This document shows positions 7,975-15,639 of a DNA stretch of 36,582 nt, one piece after another. Made by a program: the position numbers and the translations under genes. The notes under the pieces were generated by a model. That model was given only the letters and a program-made list of their open reading frames with translations. It was not told the origin of the DNA and did no database searches. Position 1 is the stretch's first letter; the number at the start of each line of letters is the position of its first letter. The DNA is taken from NCBI RefSeq assembly GCF_000337035.1, contig NZ_AOJL01000035.1, forward strand, positions 1 through 36,582, written 5' to 3'. This stretch comes from Halorubrum coriense DSM 10284 (lineage in GTDB: Archaea > Halobacteriota > Halobacteria > Halobacteriales > Haloferacaceae).

Positions 7975-8829
7975 ATGGCGCTCGAACTCACCGAGGCGTT
8001 CGTCCGGGTTGCCGGAACGTCCCCGCTGACGCAGGCGCTCCTCGGGGGCGTCGTTATCGCCGCGATGAATCTCCTCGGCGCGTCGCTCGTCCTCGTCTGG
8101 AGGCACCCGTCCCGGCGGGCTCTCAACGGGATGCTCGGCTTCGCGGCCGGCGTCATGCTCGCGGCCGCGTTCACCAGTCTCATCCTCCCCGGCATCGAGG
8201 AGTACTCGGGAGGGAACCCGGTACCGACGCTCGTCGGCGTGGGGCTCGGCGCGTTGTTCCTCGACCGCGCCGACGCGCTGGTCCCGCACGCGCACTACCT
8301 CCTGACCGGCGGCCGCCGACGGGACGCGGCCGACCCGGACGAGACGCTTCCGATCGACGACGAGCGCGTGGCCGGGGTCGTCCTGTTCATCCTCGCCATC
8401 ACCCTCCACAACATGCCCGAGGGGTTGGCCGTGGGCGTCGGGTTCGGCGCGGCCGCCGCGGACCCGGCACAGCTCGGGAGCGCGCTGTCCCTGATGCTCG
8501 CGATCGGTATCCAGAACGTCCCCGAGGGGTTGGCCGTCTCCGTGGCGGCGATAAACGCCGGCCTCGACCGGCGGCTGTACGCCGCGGTCGCCGGGATCCG
8601 GGCCGGGGTCGTCGAGATCCCGCTGGCGATACTCGGGGCCGTCGCCGTCACGGTGGTCGAGCCGCTGTTGCCGTACGCGATGGGGTTCGCCGCCGGGGCG
8701 ATGCTGTTCGTCATCTCCGACGAGATCATCCCCGAGACGCACCGGAGCGGTTACGAGCGCGTGGCGACGCTCGGACTCATGGTCGGTGTCGTCGTCATGC
8801 TGTACTTGGACATCTCGCTGGCGGCCTGA
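7975..8829 (+). CDS. ZIP family metal transporter
   Basis: This 284-residue integral membrane protein belongs to the ZIP family, which moves Zn2+ or Fe2+/Mn2+ into the cytoplasm. About eight hydrophobic helices are visible. The metal-site signatures are HNMPEG from His145 and IQNVPEG from about residue 179, matching the paired HNxPEG and QNxPEG helices of ZupT-like proteins. A further acidic site is SDEIIPETHRSGYE near the C-terminus. A short acidic/Arg loop (about residues 106-125) lies between helices 3 and 4 where ZIP proteins carry a variable metal-binding loop; here it has two His (PHAHYLL). ACTTATGAC (7942-7950) is centred 29 bp before the ATG, so the transcript is probably leaderless. 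Confidence 0.9.
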   Translation: MALELTEAFVRVAGTSPLTQALLGGVVIAAMNLLGASLVLVWRHPSRRALNGMLGFAAGVMLAAAFTSLILPGIEEYSGGNPVPTLVGVGLGALFLDRADALVPHAHYLLTGGRRRDAADPDETLPIDDERVAGVVLFILAITLHNMPEGLAVGVGFGAAAADPAQLGSALSLMLAIGIQNVPEGLAVSVAAINAGLDRRLYAAVAGIRAGVVEIPLAILGAVAVTVVEPLLPYAMGFAAGAMLFVISDEIIPETHRSGYERVATLGLMVGVVVMLYLDISLAA

Positions 8830-8902
8830 CGGCGCTTCCGTCGCCCGTCGTTCCGGACGTCGCGTCCGCACCCGACAGGTCAACTCCGGCGGACGCGGCC
8901 GC

Positions 8903-9625
8903 TCAACCGACCGGCTCGATCAGTTCCGGCGCGTCGACCGCGGGGGAGTTCACCCGGGTCGACACCGGAAACGCGCTCAGCTCGTCGGCCGGGTACGGGT
9001 CCAACAGCGCGGCGGCCTCGTCGGCGTCGCCGCGGAGCCACGTCTCCTCCTCGCCCGCGTCGGGATCGAGTATCACCGCCATCCGGTGGTGGAGGTCCCC
9101 GACGAGGTCGTTCGGCTCGGTGGTCACGATCGCGAACGTCTCCGTCGCGCCCGGGTCGTCGTCCGGGTCGCCGTCCTCGGTCCCGCCGCCGAACGCGCCG
9201 AGACCCGTTTGGGTGGTCTCCGGCGTGGGCGGCTCCCAGCGCTCGTATATCCCGGCCATCGCGAACGGTCTGTCGTCGTCGAACGCGACGCGGTAGGGCG
9301 TCTTCCCGGAGCCCCGGTCGCCGCCGACCCACTCGTAGAAGCCGTCGGCGGGGACGAGACAGCGTCGGCGCTCGAAGGCGTCGGCGAAGCTCCGCTTCTC
9401 GCGGACCGTCTCCGCGCGGGCGTTGATGAGGTCGAACGACTCGTCCGCCCACGACGGGGTCAGCCCCCACTCCATCCGGGTCGCTTCGCCGGGGTCCTCG
9501 TCCGCGATCACCGGCAGCGACTGCCCCGGCGCGCAGTTGTAGCTCGGCTCGCGCTCGCCGAAGTCCGCGTCGAACCGGGCTTCGAGGTCGGCGGTCGGCG
9601 TGAAGAGGGTGTAGCGGCCGCACAT
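8903..9625 (-). CDS. SRAP-domain (YedK/HMCES-type) abasic-site protein
   Basis: This 240-residue SOS-response-associated peptidase-family protein is expected to cross-link covalently to abasic sites in single-stranded DNA, protecting forks from strand breaks. All known catalytic elements are present: Cys2 exposed after removal of Met1 (MCGRYT), the Asn in INARAET, the Glu in FYEW, and the His in DLHHRMAVIL. Haloarchaeal acidic insertions occur near residues 135-155. Its likely TATA box (CTAAGTA, minus strand, about 9649-9655) overlaps the stop codon of the upstream glycerophosphodiesterase gene, 25 bp away on the same strand. It may therefore be read both from its own promoter and from read-through. 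Confidence 0.93.
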   Translation of the reverse strand: MCGRYTLFTPTADLEARFDADFGEREPSYNCAPGQSLPVIADEDPGEATRMEWGLTPSWADESFDLINARAETVREKRSFADAFERRRCLVPADGFYEWVGGDRGSGKTPYRVAFDDDRPFAMAGIYERWEPPTPETTQTGLGAFGGGTEDGDPDDDPGATETFAIVTTEPNDLVGDLHHRMAVILDPDAGEEETWLRGDADEAAALLDPYPADELSAFPVSTRVNSPAVDAPELIEPVG

Positions 9626-9650
9626 ACCGCAACGTTGTGGCGGGAGGTAC

Positions 9651-10364
9651 TTAGTCCCGCGACGATCGCTCCGTCCCCGGGAGCAGGTCCCAGCGGTCGG
9701 CGACGATTCCGTCGACCCCGGCGGCGAGGAGTCGCTCGGCGTCGTCCCGGTCGGCCGCGGTCCACGCGTTCACTCGCAGTCCGGCCTCGTGCGCCGCCGC
9801 GACGAACCCCGGCTCGGTCGCGAGATCGATCGGCGGATGGAGCGCGACGCAGTCGAGGTCGGTCGCCGCGCCGACCGCGCGCTCGGCGTCTCCGTCCGCG
9901 ACGAGCAGGGCGCGCGCCGCCTCGGGGGCGCGGTTCCGCAGCGTCGCCATCGCCTCGGGGTGAAACGACGAGAACAGCACGTCGTTCGCCGCTCCCCGGG
10001 CCGCGTCGAGCGCGTCGCTCGCGACGGCCGGCTCCTTGATCTCGACGTTGACGGCGAGGTCGTCGGGGGCGGCGTCGAGCGCCTCGTCGAGCCGCGGAAT
10101 CGGCGCCGCGGAGTCGAGGACCGTCAGGTCGCGGAGCTCGTCCCAGTCGGCGTCCGCGACGGGGCCGGCGGCGTCGGTGAGTCGGCCGAGGTCCGCGTCG
10201 TGGACGACGACGACCTCGCCGCTCGCGCACCGCCGCACGTCTATCTCGACGGCGTCGACGTGCGGGGACGCGCGTTCGATCGCTCCGACCGTGTTCTCCG
10301 GGTACTGGCCGGCGCAGGCGCGATGCCCGATCAGCGTGACGTCGTCCGGGTCGGTCCGGCTCAT
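9651..10364 (-). CDS. Glycerophosphodiester phosphodiesterase (GDPD family)
   Basis: This 237-residue TIM-barrel phosphodiesterase should hydrolyse glycerophosphodiesters to glycerol phosphate and an alcohol. Catalytic and metal-binding residues of the family are recognisable: His14 in LIGHRACAGQYPENT, Glu40 and Asp42 in VEIDVRR, His55 in VVVHDADLGRLT, and Glu-Lys in NVEIKEP near residue 108. The C-terminal strand GVDGIVADRW is typical of the family. There is no signal peptide, so it is probably cytoplasmic. No convincing TATA box lies just before the ATG at 10364. It runs 25 bp ahead of the SRAP gene. Confidence 0.92.
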   Translation of the reverse strand: MSRTDPDDVTLIGHRACAGQYPENTVGAIERASPHVDAVEIDVRRCASGEVVVVHDADLGRLTDAAGPVADADWDELRDLTVLDSAAPIPRLDEALDAAPDDLAVNVEIKEPAVASDALDAARGAANDVLFSSFHPEAMATLRNRAPEAARALLVADGDAERAVGAATDLDCVALHPPIDLATEPGFVAAAHEAGLRVNAWTAADRDDAERLLAAGVDGIVADRWDLLPGTERSSRD

Positions 10365-10509
10365 CGCGTCGCTCGCACCTCGCGCTCCCGTCGGTTCGTT
10401 CGCTCGCTCACGCGCTGCTCTCGGGCCCGGACCGTGTTAGCTCTTCGTCGGCCGCGGCCGTGCGGCCGCTCCCGTCGGCTTTTTCACCGCGCGTCGCTCC
10501 GGGACGGAC

Positions 10510-11280
10510 ATGCGCATCGAGAACAGCTTCATCCCCGTCAAGGGGGTGGGCGAGACGACCGAACGACGCCTCTGGGAGCGGGGCGTCACCACGTGGGAGG
10601 CGTTCGACCCCGGCGTCGACGTCGCGGGCGTCGGCGCGACCACCGCCGACCGGATCGAGTCGTTCATCGCGGAGGCGCTGGCGCGGCTCGACGACGGCGA
10701 TTCAGCCTACTTCGACCGCGAGTTCCCCTCCGGCGAGCGCTGGCGACTGTACGAGAACTTCCGCGAGGAGACCTGCTTCTTTGACATCGAGACGACCGGG
10801 CTCGACGAGCGCCGGGACCGGGTGACCACGGTCAGCTTCCATCAGGGCGGCGAGACGACGACGCTCGTCGCCGGCGACGACCTCACCGCGCGCCGGCTCC
10901 GGGAGCAGTTCGCGGACGCGAGCCTGCTCGCGACGTTCAACGGCGCGCGCTTCGACGTTCCCTTCCTCGAGACCTCCTTCAACGTCGACATCGATACGCC
11001 GCACCTCGACCTGATGTATCCCGCGAAGCGGATCGGTCTCTCCGGCGGGCTGAAACCGATCGAAAAGCAGCTCGGGATCGACCGCGACCGGCCGGACATC
11101 TCCGGCCGCGACGCGGTCCGTCTCTGGCGCGAGTACGAGCGCGGGGACGAAGCGGCGTTGGAGACGCTCGTCTCGTACAACCGCGAGGACACGGTGAACC
11201 TCCGGGCGCTCGCGGACGCCGTCTGCGACGCGCTCGATGAGGAGGTGTTCGTCGCCGCCCCGGACGGAGACGGCGACTGA
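10510..11280 (+). CDS. RNase H-like (YprB-type) 3'-5' exonuclease-fold protein with N-terminal HhH
   Basis: This 256-residue protein pairs an N-terminal helix-hairpin-helix-like DNA-binding segment (IPVKGVGETTERRLWERG, residues 8-25) with an RNase H-fold domain of the DEDD exonuclease type. Exo I is DIETTG starting at Asp92, exo II is FNGARFDVPFLE near residue 145, and exo III is YNREDTVNL near residue 229. These match the PF13482-like YprB family. Substrate and partners are unknown; a repair or nucleic-acid-processing role is inferred. GGCTTTTTCACC (about 10475-10486) is centred 29 bp before the ATG. A strong hairpin follows 35 bp after the stop. Confidence 0.85.
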   Translation: MRIENSFIPVKGVGETTERRLWERGVTTWEAFDPGVDVAGVGATTADRIESFIAEALARLDDGDSAYFDREFPSGERWRLYENFREETCFFDIETTGLDERRDRVTTVSFHQGGETTTLVAGDDLTARRLREQFADASLLATFNGARFDVPFLETSFNVDIDTPHLDLMYPAKRIGLSGGLKPIEKQLGIDRDRPDISGRDAVRLWREYERGDEAALETLVSYNREDTVNLRALADAVCDALDEEVFVAAPDGDGD

Positions 11281-11314
11281 GAGGTATCAGACGGGTCGGA
11301 GCGTGTACGTTCCG

Positions 11315-11340
11315 CTCTGGCGGGGTCTGGACCGCCAGAG
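11315..11340. terminator. Perfect inverted repeat between convergent genes, terminator-like
   Basis: Arms CTCTGGCGG and CCGCCAGAG (9 bp each, perfect) flank an 8-nt loop. It lies 35 bp past the RNase H-like stop and between two converging transcription units. No U-run follows on either strand, so it is not a classical intrinsic terminator; RNA end protection or a protein site is equally possible. Confidence 0.4.
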
Positions 11341-11357
11341 TAGTCGCCGCCGAGCCG

Positions 11358-11507
11358 CTACCGACGCGGGACCGTTCCGCTGGCCTCGACGACGCCCCCG
11401 TCGACGTCGACCGCGTTCAGGTTCTCCCCGGTCGGCCTGTCGAGGACCCCGGACGTCCGGTGCGCGCCGTCGTACACGTCGGAGCGATCCCGAATGTCGA
11501 CGCGCTC
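11358..11507 (-). pseudogene. Coding-like remnant or unrecognised short gene downstream of bactofilin
   Basis: The minus strand reads 49 codons with 45 G/C third positions, beginning ERVDIRDRSDVYDG and continuing through LDRPTGENLNAVDVDGG to a TAG at 11358. The Asp-rich composition looks like genuine haloarchaeal protein. No ATG lies in frame; the only start is GTG at 11477, giving 39 residues. The coding-like stretch overlaps the bactofilin stop codon by a few bases. It could be the 3' remnant of a decayed gene or a short gene with a non-standard start. No family recognised. Confidence 0.3.
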
Positions 11508-12552
11508 AGGTCTCGTCTTCCGAGGCGGACGCCTCCGCCGTCGACGCCGAATCGGCCTTCATCGCCGCGGTCTCCCCTGTATCCTCCTCGTCGGCGCGCT
11601 CTCCTTCGGCGGCCTCGTCTTCGTCGCCGTCGACACCATCGGCCTCGGTCTCCGCCGCGTCGTCGGCGGTGACCTCGTCCCCGTTGCCGCCGCCCTCTTC
11701 GTCGGCCTCCCGCTCCGTCTCTTGGACCAACTTCATTTCGCCGCGCGCTCTCAGGGTCCCCTGAATCTCCGCGCCGTCGTACACCACGAGATCGCCGGCG
11801 GAGACGTCGCCGAGGACGCGCGCGCCGCCCTCGACGGTCACGGTCCCGCCGCGGGTCGTCACGTCGCCGTGGATCACCGTGTCCGCGCCCACGGTGACGT
11901 CCTCGCGGGCGCGCAGCGAGCCGAACACCTCGTTGCGCTCGCCGACGCGGATCGACGCCGCGCGGAGGTTCCCGTGGAGCCGACAGTCGTCGCCGACGGT
12001 CGCCGGCGTCGACACGCGCCACGCGTCGTCGGCGATCTCGGCGCTCCGCGGGACCAAGAGGGGGTCGCGGACATCGTCGCCGTCGGCGAGCGCCTCGGCC
12101 AGTTCGTCGGCCGCGTCGGTCTCGCCGACGCGCAGCAGCTGCGAGAGGACGATGAAGTAGAAGACGATCGTCGGGACCGGGTTGCGGATGACGATCCAGC
12201 CGTTGGCCTCGAACCCCTCCTCGATCGTCACGTCGTCGCCGATGTCGAGGTCGCCGGACACCATCAGGCGGCCGGTGACCGTCACTCGCTCGCCGAGGTA
12301 CGCGTCCTCGCCGACCAACACGTTTCCGTCGACGGAACACCAGGTGTCGAGCCGGCAGTCGCCCTCGGCCTCGATGTCGTTGGCGACGCGCACGCGCTCG
12401 CCGATCGCGACGTTGCGGCCGCGGACGCCGAGCTCGACGGTCGACTGGCCGCCCACGAGCACGTCGCCGTCGACGACGAGGTCGTGCTCCTCGACGGTCG
12501 TTCCCGAGGGGATCGCGAGCTCCTCTATCGGGCCGTCTCCTCGCAGCGACAC
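11506..12552 (-). CDS. Bactofilin-like polymer-forming beta-helix protein with hydrophobic insert and acidic tail
   Basis: This 348-residue protein consists mostly of short right-handed beta-helix repeats of the bactofilin (polymer-forming cytoskeletal) type. Examples are LVVDGDVLVGG, CSVDGNVLVGED, VTVTGRLMVSGDLDIGDD, and in the second half VFGSLRAREDVTVGAD, VIHGDVTTRGGTV and RVLGDVSAGDLVV. Between the two blocks sits a hydrophobic segment near residues 120-140 (GWIVIRNPVPTIVFYFIVLS). The last 85 or so residues are a Glu/Asp/Ala tail. The start is GTG at 12552: a TATA box (TTTATA, 12576-12581, minus strand) is centred 26 bp upstream, which fits a leaderless transcript. A scaffold role at the membrane is inferred. 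Confidence 0.8.
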   Translation of the reverse strand: MSLRGDGPIEELAIPSGTTVEEHDLVVDGDVLVGGQSTVELGVRGRNVAIGERVRVANDIEAEGDCRLDTWCSVDGNVLVGEDAYLGERVTVTGRLMVSGDLDIGDDVTIEEGFEANGWIVIRNPVPTIVFYFIVLSQLLRVGETDAADELAEALADGDDVRDPLLVPRSAEIADDAWRVSTPATVGDDCRLHGNLRAASIRVGERNEVFGSLRAREDVTVGADTVIHGDVTTRGGTVTVEGGARVLGDVSAGDLVVYDGAEIQGTLRARGEMKLVQETEREADEEGGGNGDEVTADDAAETEADGVDGDEDEAAEGERADEEDTGETAAMKADSASTAEASASEDET

Positions 12553-12574
12553 ACCGGGAGCAGTCGCCCCGCGG

Positions 12575-12582
12575 GTATAAAC
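12575..12582 (-). promoter_or_regulatory. TATA box of the bactofilin-like gene
   Basis: The minus strand reads GTTTATAC, centred about 26 bp before the GTG start. It is one of the clearest TATA boxes in the window and decides the GTG start. Confidence 0.6.
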
Positions 12583-12722
12583 GGTACGGGGCGTCGGACG
12601 GGCGTCGGACGCGATCGCGAGACCGCGTCGCGCGCGCCGGGCGCTTCGGGGGCCGCGAGTGAATCGCACTCGCACCGAACCGCGGTCGCGGTGCTTTTCA
12701 GTGCCCCGCCGAACTGGCAGGC

Positions 12723-12899
12723 ATGGGATTCGGATCGTACGACGAGAGCGAACAGAAGGACCAGGATGTCGACACCGACGAGGATGACGCGGTGAACGTC
12801 CACGAGAACGACCACGACGGCGAGGTGTCCATCGAGGGCGACGCCGACACCGACGACCTCGTCGGCCGCCTCTCCGAGATGCGCGACGACGACGACTGA
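12723..12899 (+). CDS. Very acidic small protein, DUF5786-like
   Basis: This 58-residue protein starts MGFGSYDESEQKDQ and ends LVGRLSEMRDDDD. Nearly half of its residues are Asp or Glu. It matches my memory of a haloarchaeal family catalogued as DUF5786, whose members share the MGFGSYDESEQ opening; unchecked. No membrane segment or cysteines. CTTTTCAG (12694-12701) is centred about 26 bp before the ATG, so a leaderless transcript is likely. Function unknown. Confidence 0.8.
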   Translation: MGFGSYDESEQKDQDVDTDEDDAVNVHENDHDGEVSIEGDADTDDLVGRLSEMRDDDD

Positions 12900-12964
12900 G
12901 GCGTCTCTCTCCTGCGGCCCCCTGCCGGCGTAGCGCGACCCGCCACCGCCGGGCCGTTCCGGCC

Positions 12965-12987
12965 GGTGTGCGTACCGTTCGCACACC
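12965..12987. promoter_or_regulatory. Operator-like perfect inverted repeat upstream of a TATA box
   Basis: Arms GGTGTGCG and CGCACACC (8 bp, perfect) surround a 7-bp spacer. The site ends 9 bp before the TATA-like ATTTATCC (12996-13003) that serves the small Cys-repeat gene at 13027. The two-fold symmetry and position suggest a dimeric regulator's binding site. An RNA hairpin is unlikely because the site lies upstream of the predicted transcript. Confidence 0.4.
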
Positions 12988-13026
12988 CGATTCGGATTTA
13001 TCCGTTTCCACGGCGTGTAATAATTT

Positions 13027-13284
13027 ATGCCACGGAGGCACAAAATCTCGAACCGATCCAGCCGCTCGACGCGAAGCAGCCGTCGAAAACGGACGCGCGG
13101 TCTCGGCCGGCTCGCTGCCGCCGACTCGGAAAGTAGCGACCCCGAGGACTCGGACGGCGAGTCCACCTCGGCCGCGACGGTCGCGCTCGCTCGACGCCTC
13201 TGCGCGAACGGGAACGAACAGGCCTGCGAGACGCTCGAACGACTCTGCGAGTCCGGACACGACGCCGCCTGTAACGCCATCTGA
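13027..13284 (+). CDS. Small protein with basic N-terminus and Cys-repeat C-terminus, unknown
   Basis: This 85-residue protein has three parts. Residues 1-25 are strongly basic (MPRRHKISNRSSRS followed by more Arg/Ser), unusual in an acidic proteome. Residues 33-50 are acidic and Ser-rich. Residues 55-85 form two copies of an 11-residue repeat, LCANGNEQACE and LCESGHDAACN, with Cys59, Cys67, Cys74 and Cys82 spaced x7, x6, x7. The pattern recalls cysteine-containing Sel1-like helical repeats, so disulfide or metal binding is possible. The ATG is supported by ATTTATCC centred about 27 bp upstream, preceded by an inverted repeat. I do not recognise a named family. Confidence 0.65.
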   Translation: MPRRHKISNRSSRSTRSSRRKRTRGLGRLAAADSESSDPEDSDGESTSAATVALARRLCANGNEQACETLERLCESGHDAACNAI

Positions 13285-13391
13285 CCGGGACCGGCGGTCG
13301 ACCGCCGCGGGTGGTCCGCGGTGACACGTCTCGGAACCGTCGTCTCCCGGTGTTCGTGCCGCTTATCCCCTCACGTCGAGTATCCGAGCGC

Positions 13392-13589
13392 ATGACCACG
13401 GAGCTGACGTTCACCGACCGCGGGGTCGACGTCGTCTACGAGGGGACCGAGTTCGAACTGGAGAAGACGCTGATCGAGGAGGCGACCGGGAAGTCGTACC
13501 GGGACGTCACCGACCACGAAGTCCTGACCATCGTCGCGGAGGACCCGGAACTCGACGGCGAGCCGGTCCGGATCGGCGACGTGTTGTGA
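13392..13589 (+). CDS. Small haloarchaeal protein, DUF5800-like
   Basis: This 65-residue soluble protein begins MTTELTFTDRGVDVVYEGTE and contains DVTDHEVLTIV and PVRIGDVL. It resembles a haloarchaeal family that I recall as DUF5800; unchecked. No catalytic residues, cysteines or membrane segments are seen. GCTTATCC (about 13361-13368) is centred 28 bp before the ATG, favouring this start. It converges on the beta-propeller lipoprotein gene, 22 bp away. Function unknown. Confidence 0.8.
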   Translation: MTTELTFTDRGVDVVYEGTEFELEKTLIEEATGKSYRDVTDHEVLTIVAEDPELDGEPVRIGDVL

Positions 13590-13611
13590 CCGGCGGCGAC
13601 TCGCAGTTCTC

Positions 13612-14913
13612 TCACTCCGCCGCGACGAGCTTGTAGCCGCCGCCGTCCGTCTCGCCGCCGTCCGGGTCCGGTGCGCGCTCGGCGTAGTAGACGTCGCCGT
13701 CGACGACGCGGGGCGCGCTCGTTATCCACCCGTCGTGTTCGACTCGCCACACCTCGTCGCCGGAGTCGGCCTCCAGCGCGTAGAGGGTGCTGTCCTTCGA
13801 CCCCGTCAGCACGCGGTCGCCGACGACCGTCGCACACCCGGTCAGGGGGCTGCCGGTCCGGAAGCGCCACTCCACCTCGCCGGTCGACGCGTCGAGCGCG
13901 TACAGGTGGTAGTCGTGGCTCCCCATGTACACCACGTCGCGCTCGGGGTCGATCGCGGGCCCCGTCATCGAGAGGTTGCCCGTCTCGAAGTGCCAGTCCT
14001 CCTCGCCGGTCTCGAGGTCCACCCGGTACACGTTGAAGTCCCACGACCCGAAGAAGGCCGCGCCGTCGTACGTCGCGATCGGCCCCTTGATCTCGCCGTT
14101 GTTCTCGCTCGGGGGATCGGTCGCGAACCGCCACTGGAACTCCAGGTCCGGGAAGCTCCAGCAGTAGAGGAACCCGTCGTTCGACCCGCACACCATCCGG
14201 CCGGCGTCGAGCGAGATGGCGGGCGAGGAGTGCGGGTGGTCGGTGGGGCGGTGCTCCGGCTCCTCCCACGTCACGTCGCCGGTCTCCGCGTCGACCGCGA
14301 ACATCCGCCCCTCCGGGTCGTAGAACTCGACGGAGACGTACAGCTCGCCGCCGTAGTACAGCGGGCTCGACCCGATGGCGTCGCCGAGGTCCGTCGACCA
14401 CTCCAGCTCCCCGGAGTCGAGCGCGAACGCGTAGAGGACGCCGTCGTACGCGCCGATGTACGCGCGACCGTCCGCGACCGCCGGCGTCCCGTGGATCCCG
14501 CGGCCGTCCGCCTCGGTCTCCCCGCGCCACCGCACGTCACCGTCGGCCGTTATCGACAGCAGGTCGCCGGTGTCGCCCGGCAGGAGGACGCCCCCGTCGG
14601 GGTGCGGAACCGCGCTCGCCTTCGCCGCGCGGTGTTCCCCGGTGTTCACCTCCGGGATCCGCCACGCCTCCTCGACCGCGTCGGGCACCGTCTCCTCGGG
14701 GTAGTACCCCCACCGCTCCAGCGATCCGCGGAACTGCGCCACCCCTGGCGGGATCGTCTGCGCGGTCGAGCCGCCGGTTCCGGAGTCGGCCCCGCCGCGG
14801 TCGACGTCGGCGTCCACGGGCGGGCCGCTCCGCGAAGCGCAGCCGGCCGCCGCGCCGGTCGTCGCCGCGCCGACCGCAGCGAGCCATTCGCGTCGAGAGA
14901 AGGCGTCGGTCAT
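13612..14913 (-). CDS. PQQ-like beta-propeller lipoprotein with Tat signal
   Basis: This 433-residue exported protein has a twin-arginine signal (FSRREWLAAVG) and a lipobox at GAAAGCAS (Cys25), so it should be lipid-anchored outside the membrane. Some seven PQQ-type blades follow, each with an LYALD-like strand and a W motif: LYAFALDSGELEWSTD, MFAVDAETGDVTWEE, VYRVDLETGEEDWHF, LYALDASTGEVEWRF and LYALEADSGDEVWRV. The fold resembles BamB and PQQ dehydrogenases, but no quinone-binding or catalytic residues can be assigned, so a scaffold or binding role is likelier. A weak TATA (ACTAAAGC, about 14939-14945, minus strand) fits the ATG at 14913. Confidence 0.9.
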   Translation of the reverse strand: MTDAFSRREWLAAVGAATTGAAAGCASRSGPPVDADVDRGGADSGTGGSTAQTIPPGVAQFRGSLERWGYYPEETVPDAVEEAWRIPEVNTGEHRAAKASAVPHPDGGVLLPGDTGDLLSITADGDVRWRGETEADGRGIHGTPAVADGRAYIGAYDGVLYAFALDSGELEWSTDLGDAIGSSPLYYGGELYVSVEFYDPEGRMFAVDAETGDVTWEEPEHRPTDHPHSSPAISLDAGRMVCGSNDGFLYCWSFPDLEFQWRFATDPPSENNGEIKGPIATYDGAAFFGSWDFNVYRVDLETGEEDWHFETGNLSMTGPAIDPERDVVYMGSHDYHLYALDASTGEVEWRFRTGSPLTGCATVVGDRVLTGSKDSTLYALEADSGDEVWRVEHDGWITSAPRVVDGDVYYAERAPDPDGGETDGGGYKLVAAE

Positions 14914-15023
14914 CGGAATAGCGGTCGGACCGGGGTCGCTTTAGTGTGACGACCGCGCCGATCGCGGACGCGGTCGTGCGACCCGACCGGACGACTTTTT
15001 CCGACGGTCCGCGAAGCGAGAGT

Positions 15024-15224
15024 ATGGAGATCGGATTCGAACTCGGAGCCAACGCCCCGTCGGGCGTGCTCGCGCTCCACACAGCCGTCGCTGTCGTGTT
15101 CCTGGTTCTCGCGGGGTTGAACGGGATGAACGGCGAAGTGATCGGGTTGGCGCTGTACCTCGCGATGGCGGGGATGATCGCGCTCGTCGGCGTGGTGGCC
15201 GGCCGGATCGTCTCGCGCCGCTGA
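15024..15224 (+). CDS. Small two-helix membrane protein, unknown
   Basis: This 66-residue protein has two hydrophobic segments, about residues 15-33 (GVLALHTAVAVVFLVLAGL) and 39-60 (VIGLALYLAMAGMIALVGVV), joined by a short NGMNGE loop, with a basic end (GRIVSRR). ACTTTTTCC (14994-15002) is centred 26 bp before the ATG, which argues for a real leaderless gene. It is divergent from the beta-propeller lipoprotein gene. No family recognised. Confidence 0.7.
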   Translation: MEIGFELGANAPSGVLALHTAVAVVFLVLAGLNGMNGEVIGLALYLAMAGMIALVGVVAGRIVSRR

Positions 15225-15271
15225 TCCCGCCGGCCCGGTGCCGGTCGCGATACCGCGGTGGCTCGGACGCG

Positions 15272-15574
15272 TCACCGAGGTGGCCGTGCGCTCGCGGACC
15301 GGTCACCGTGTGCGGCCGCGGCGGGCCGCTCGTCGCTCTCTTCGCGCGCGAACACCCGCGTGACCCGCCAGCCGTCCCCGCGACACCGGACCGGTTCGAG
15401 GGCGACCTCGACGGTGTCGCCCGCCCGCAGCTCCGCGACGCGCTCGCGCGCCGCCTCCGCCGCATCGATCGCGTGATACGTCCGCCCGTCCGGACCGCGC
15501 AGCGTCACGGCCCGACCGCCGTGCGGTTCCGCCGCGACTCGACACCGCAGCCGAACGTCACTGTTCGCTCCCAT
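15272..15574 (-). CDS. Hypothetical haloarchaeal protein, 100 residues
   Basis: The N-terminal 75 residues look like a compact beta-rich domain: VRLRCRVAAEP, AVTLRGPDGRTYHAID, a helix DAAEAARERVAELRAG, then DTVEVALEPV and WRVTRVFARE. The last 25 residues are low-complexity. No catalytic motif or membrane segment is visible. The ATG at 15574 is supported by a TATA-like GTTTTATGA (15597-15605, minus strand) centred about 26 bp upstream. It converges on the small membrane-protein gene 47 bp away. Function unknown. Confidence 0.7.
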   Translation of the reverse strand: MGANSDVRLRCRVAAEPHGGRAVTLRGPDGRTYHAIDAAEAARERVAELRAGDTVEVALEPVRCRGDGWRVTRVFAREESDERPAAAAHGDRSASARPPR

Positions 15575-15639
15575 CGGTCGGCGGTACGCGCCCGCCGATC
15601 ATAAAACGAACTATGAGCCCGATAGACGGCCGTTGAGGG

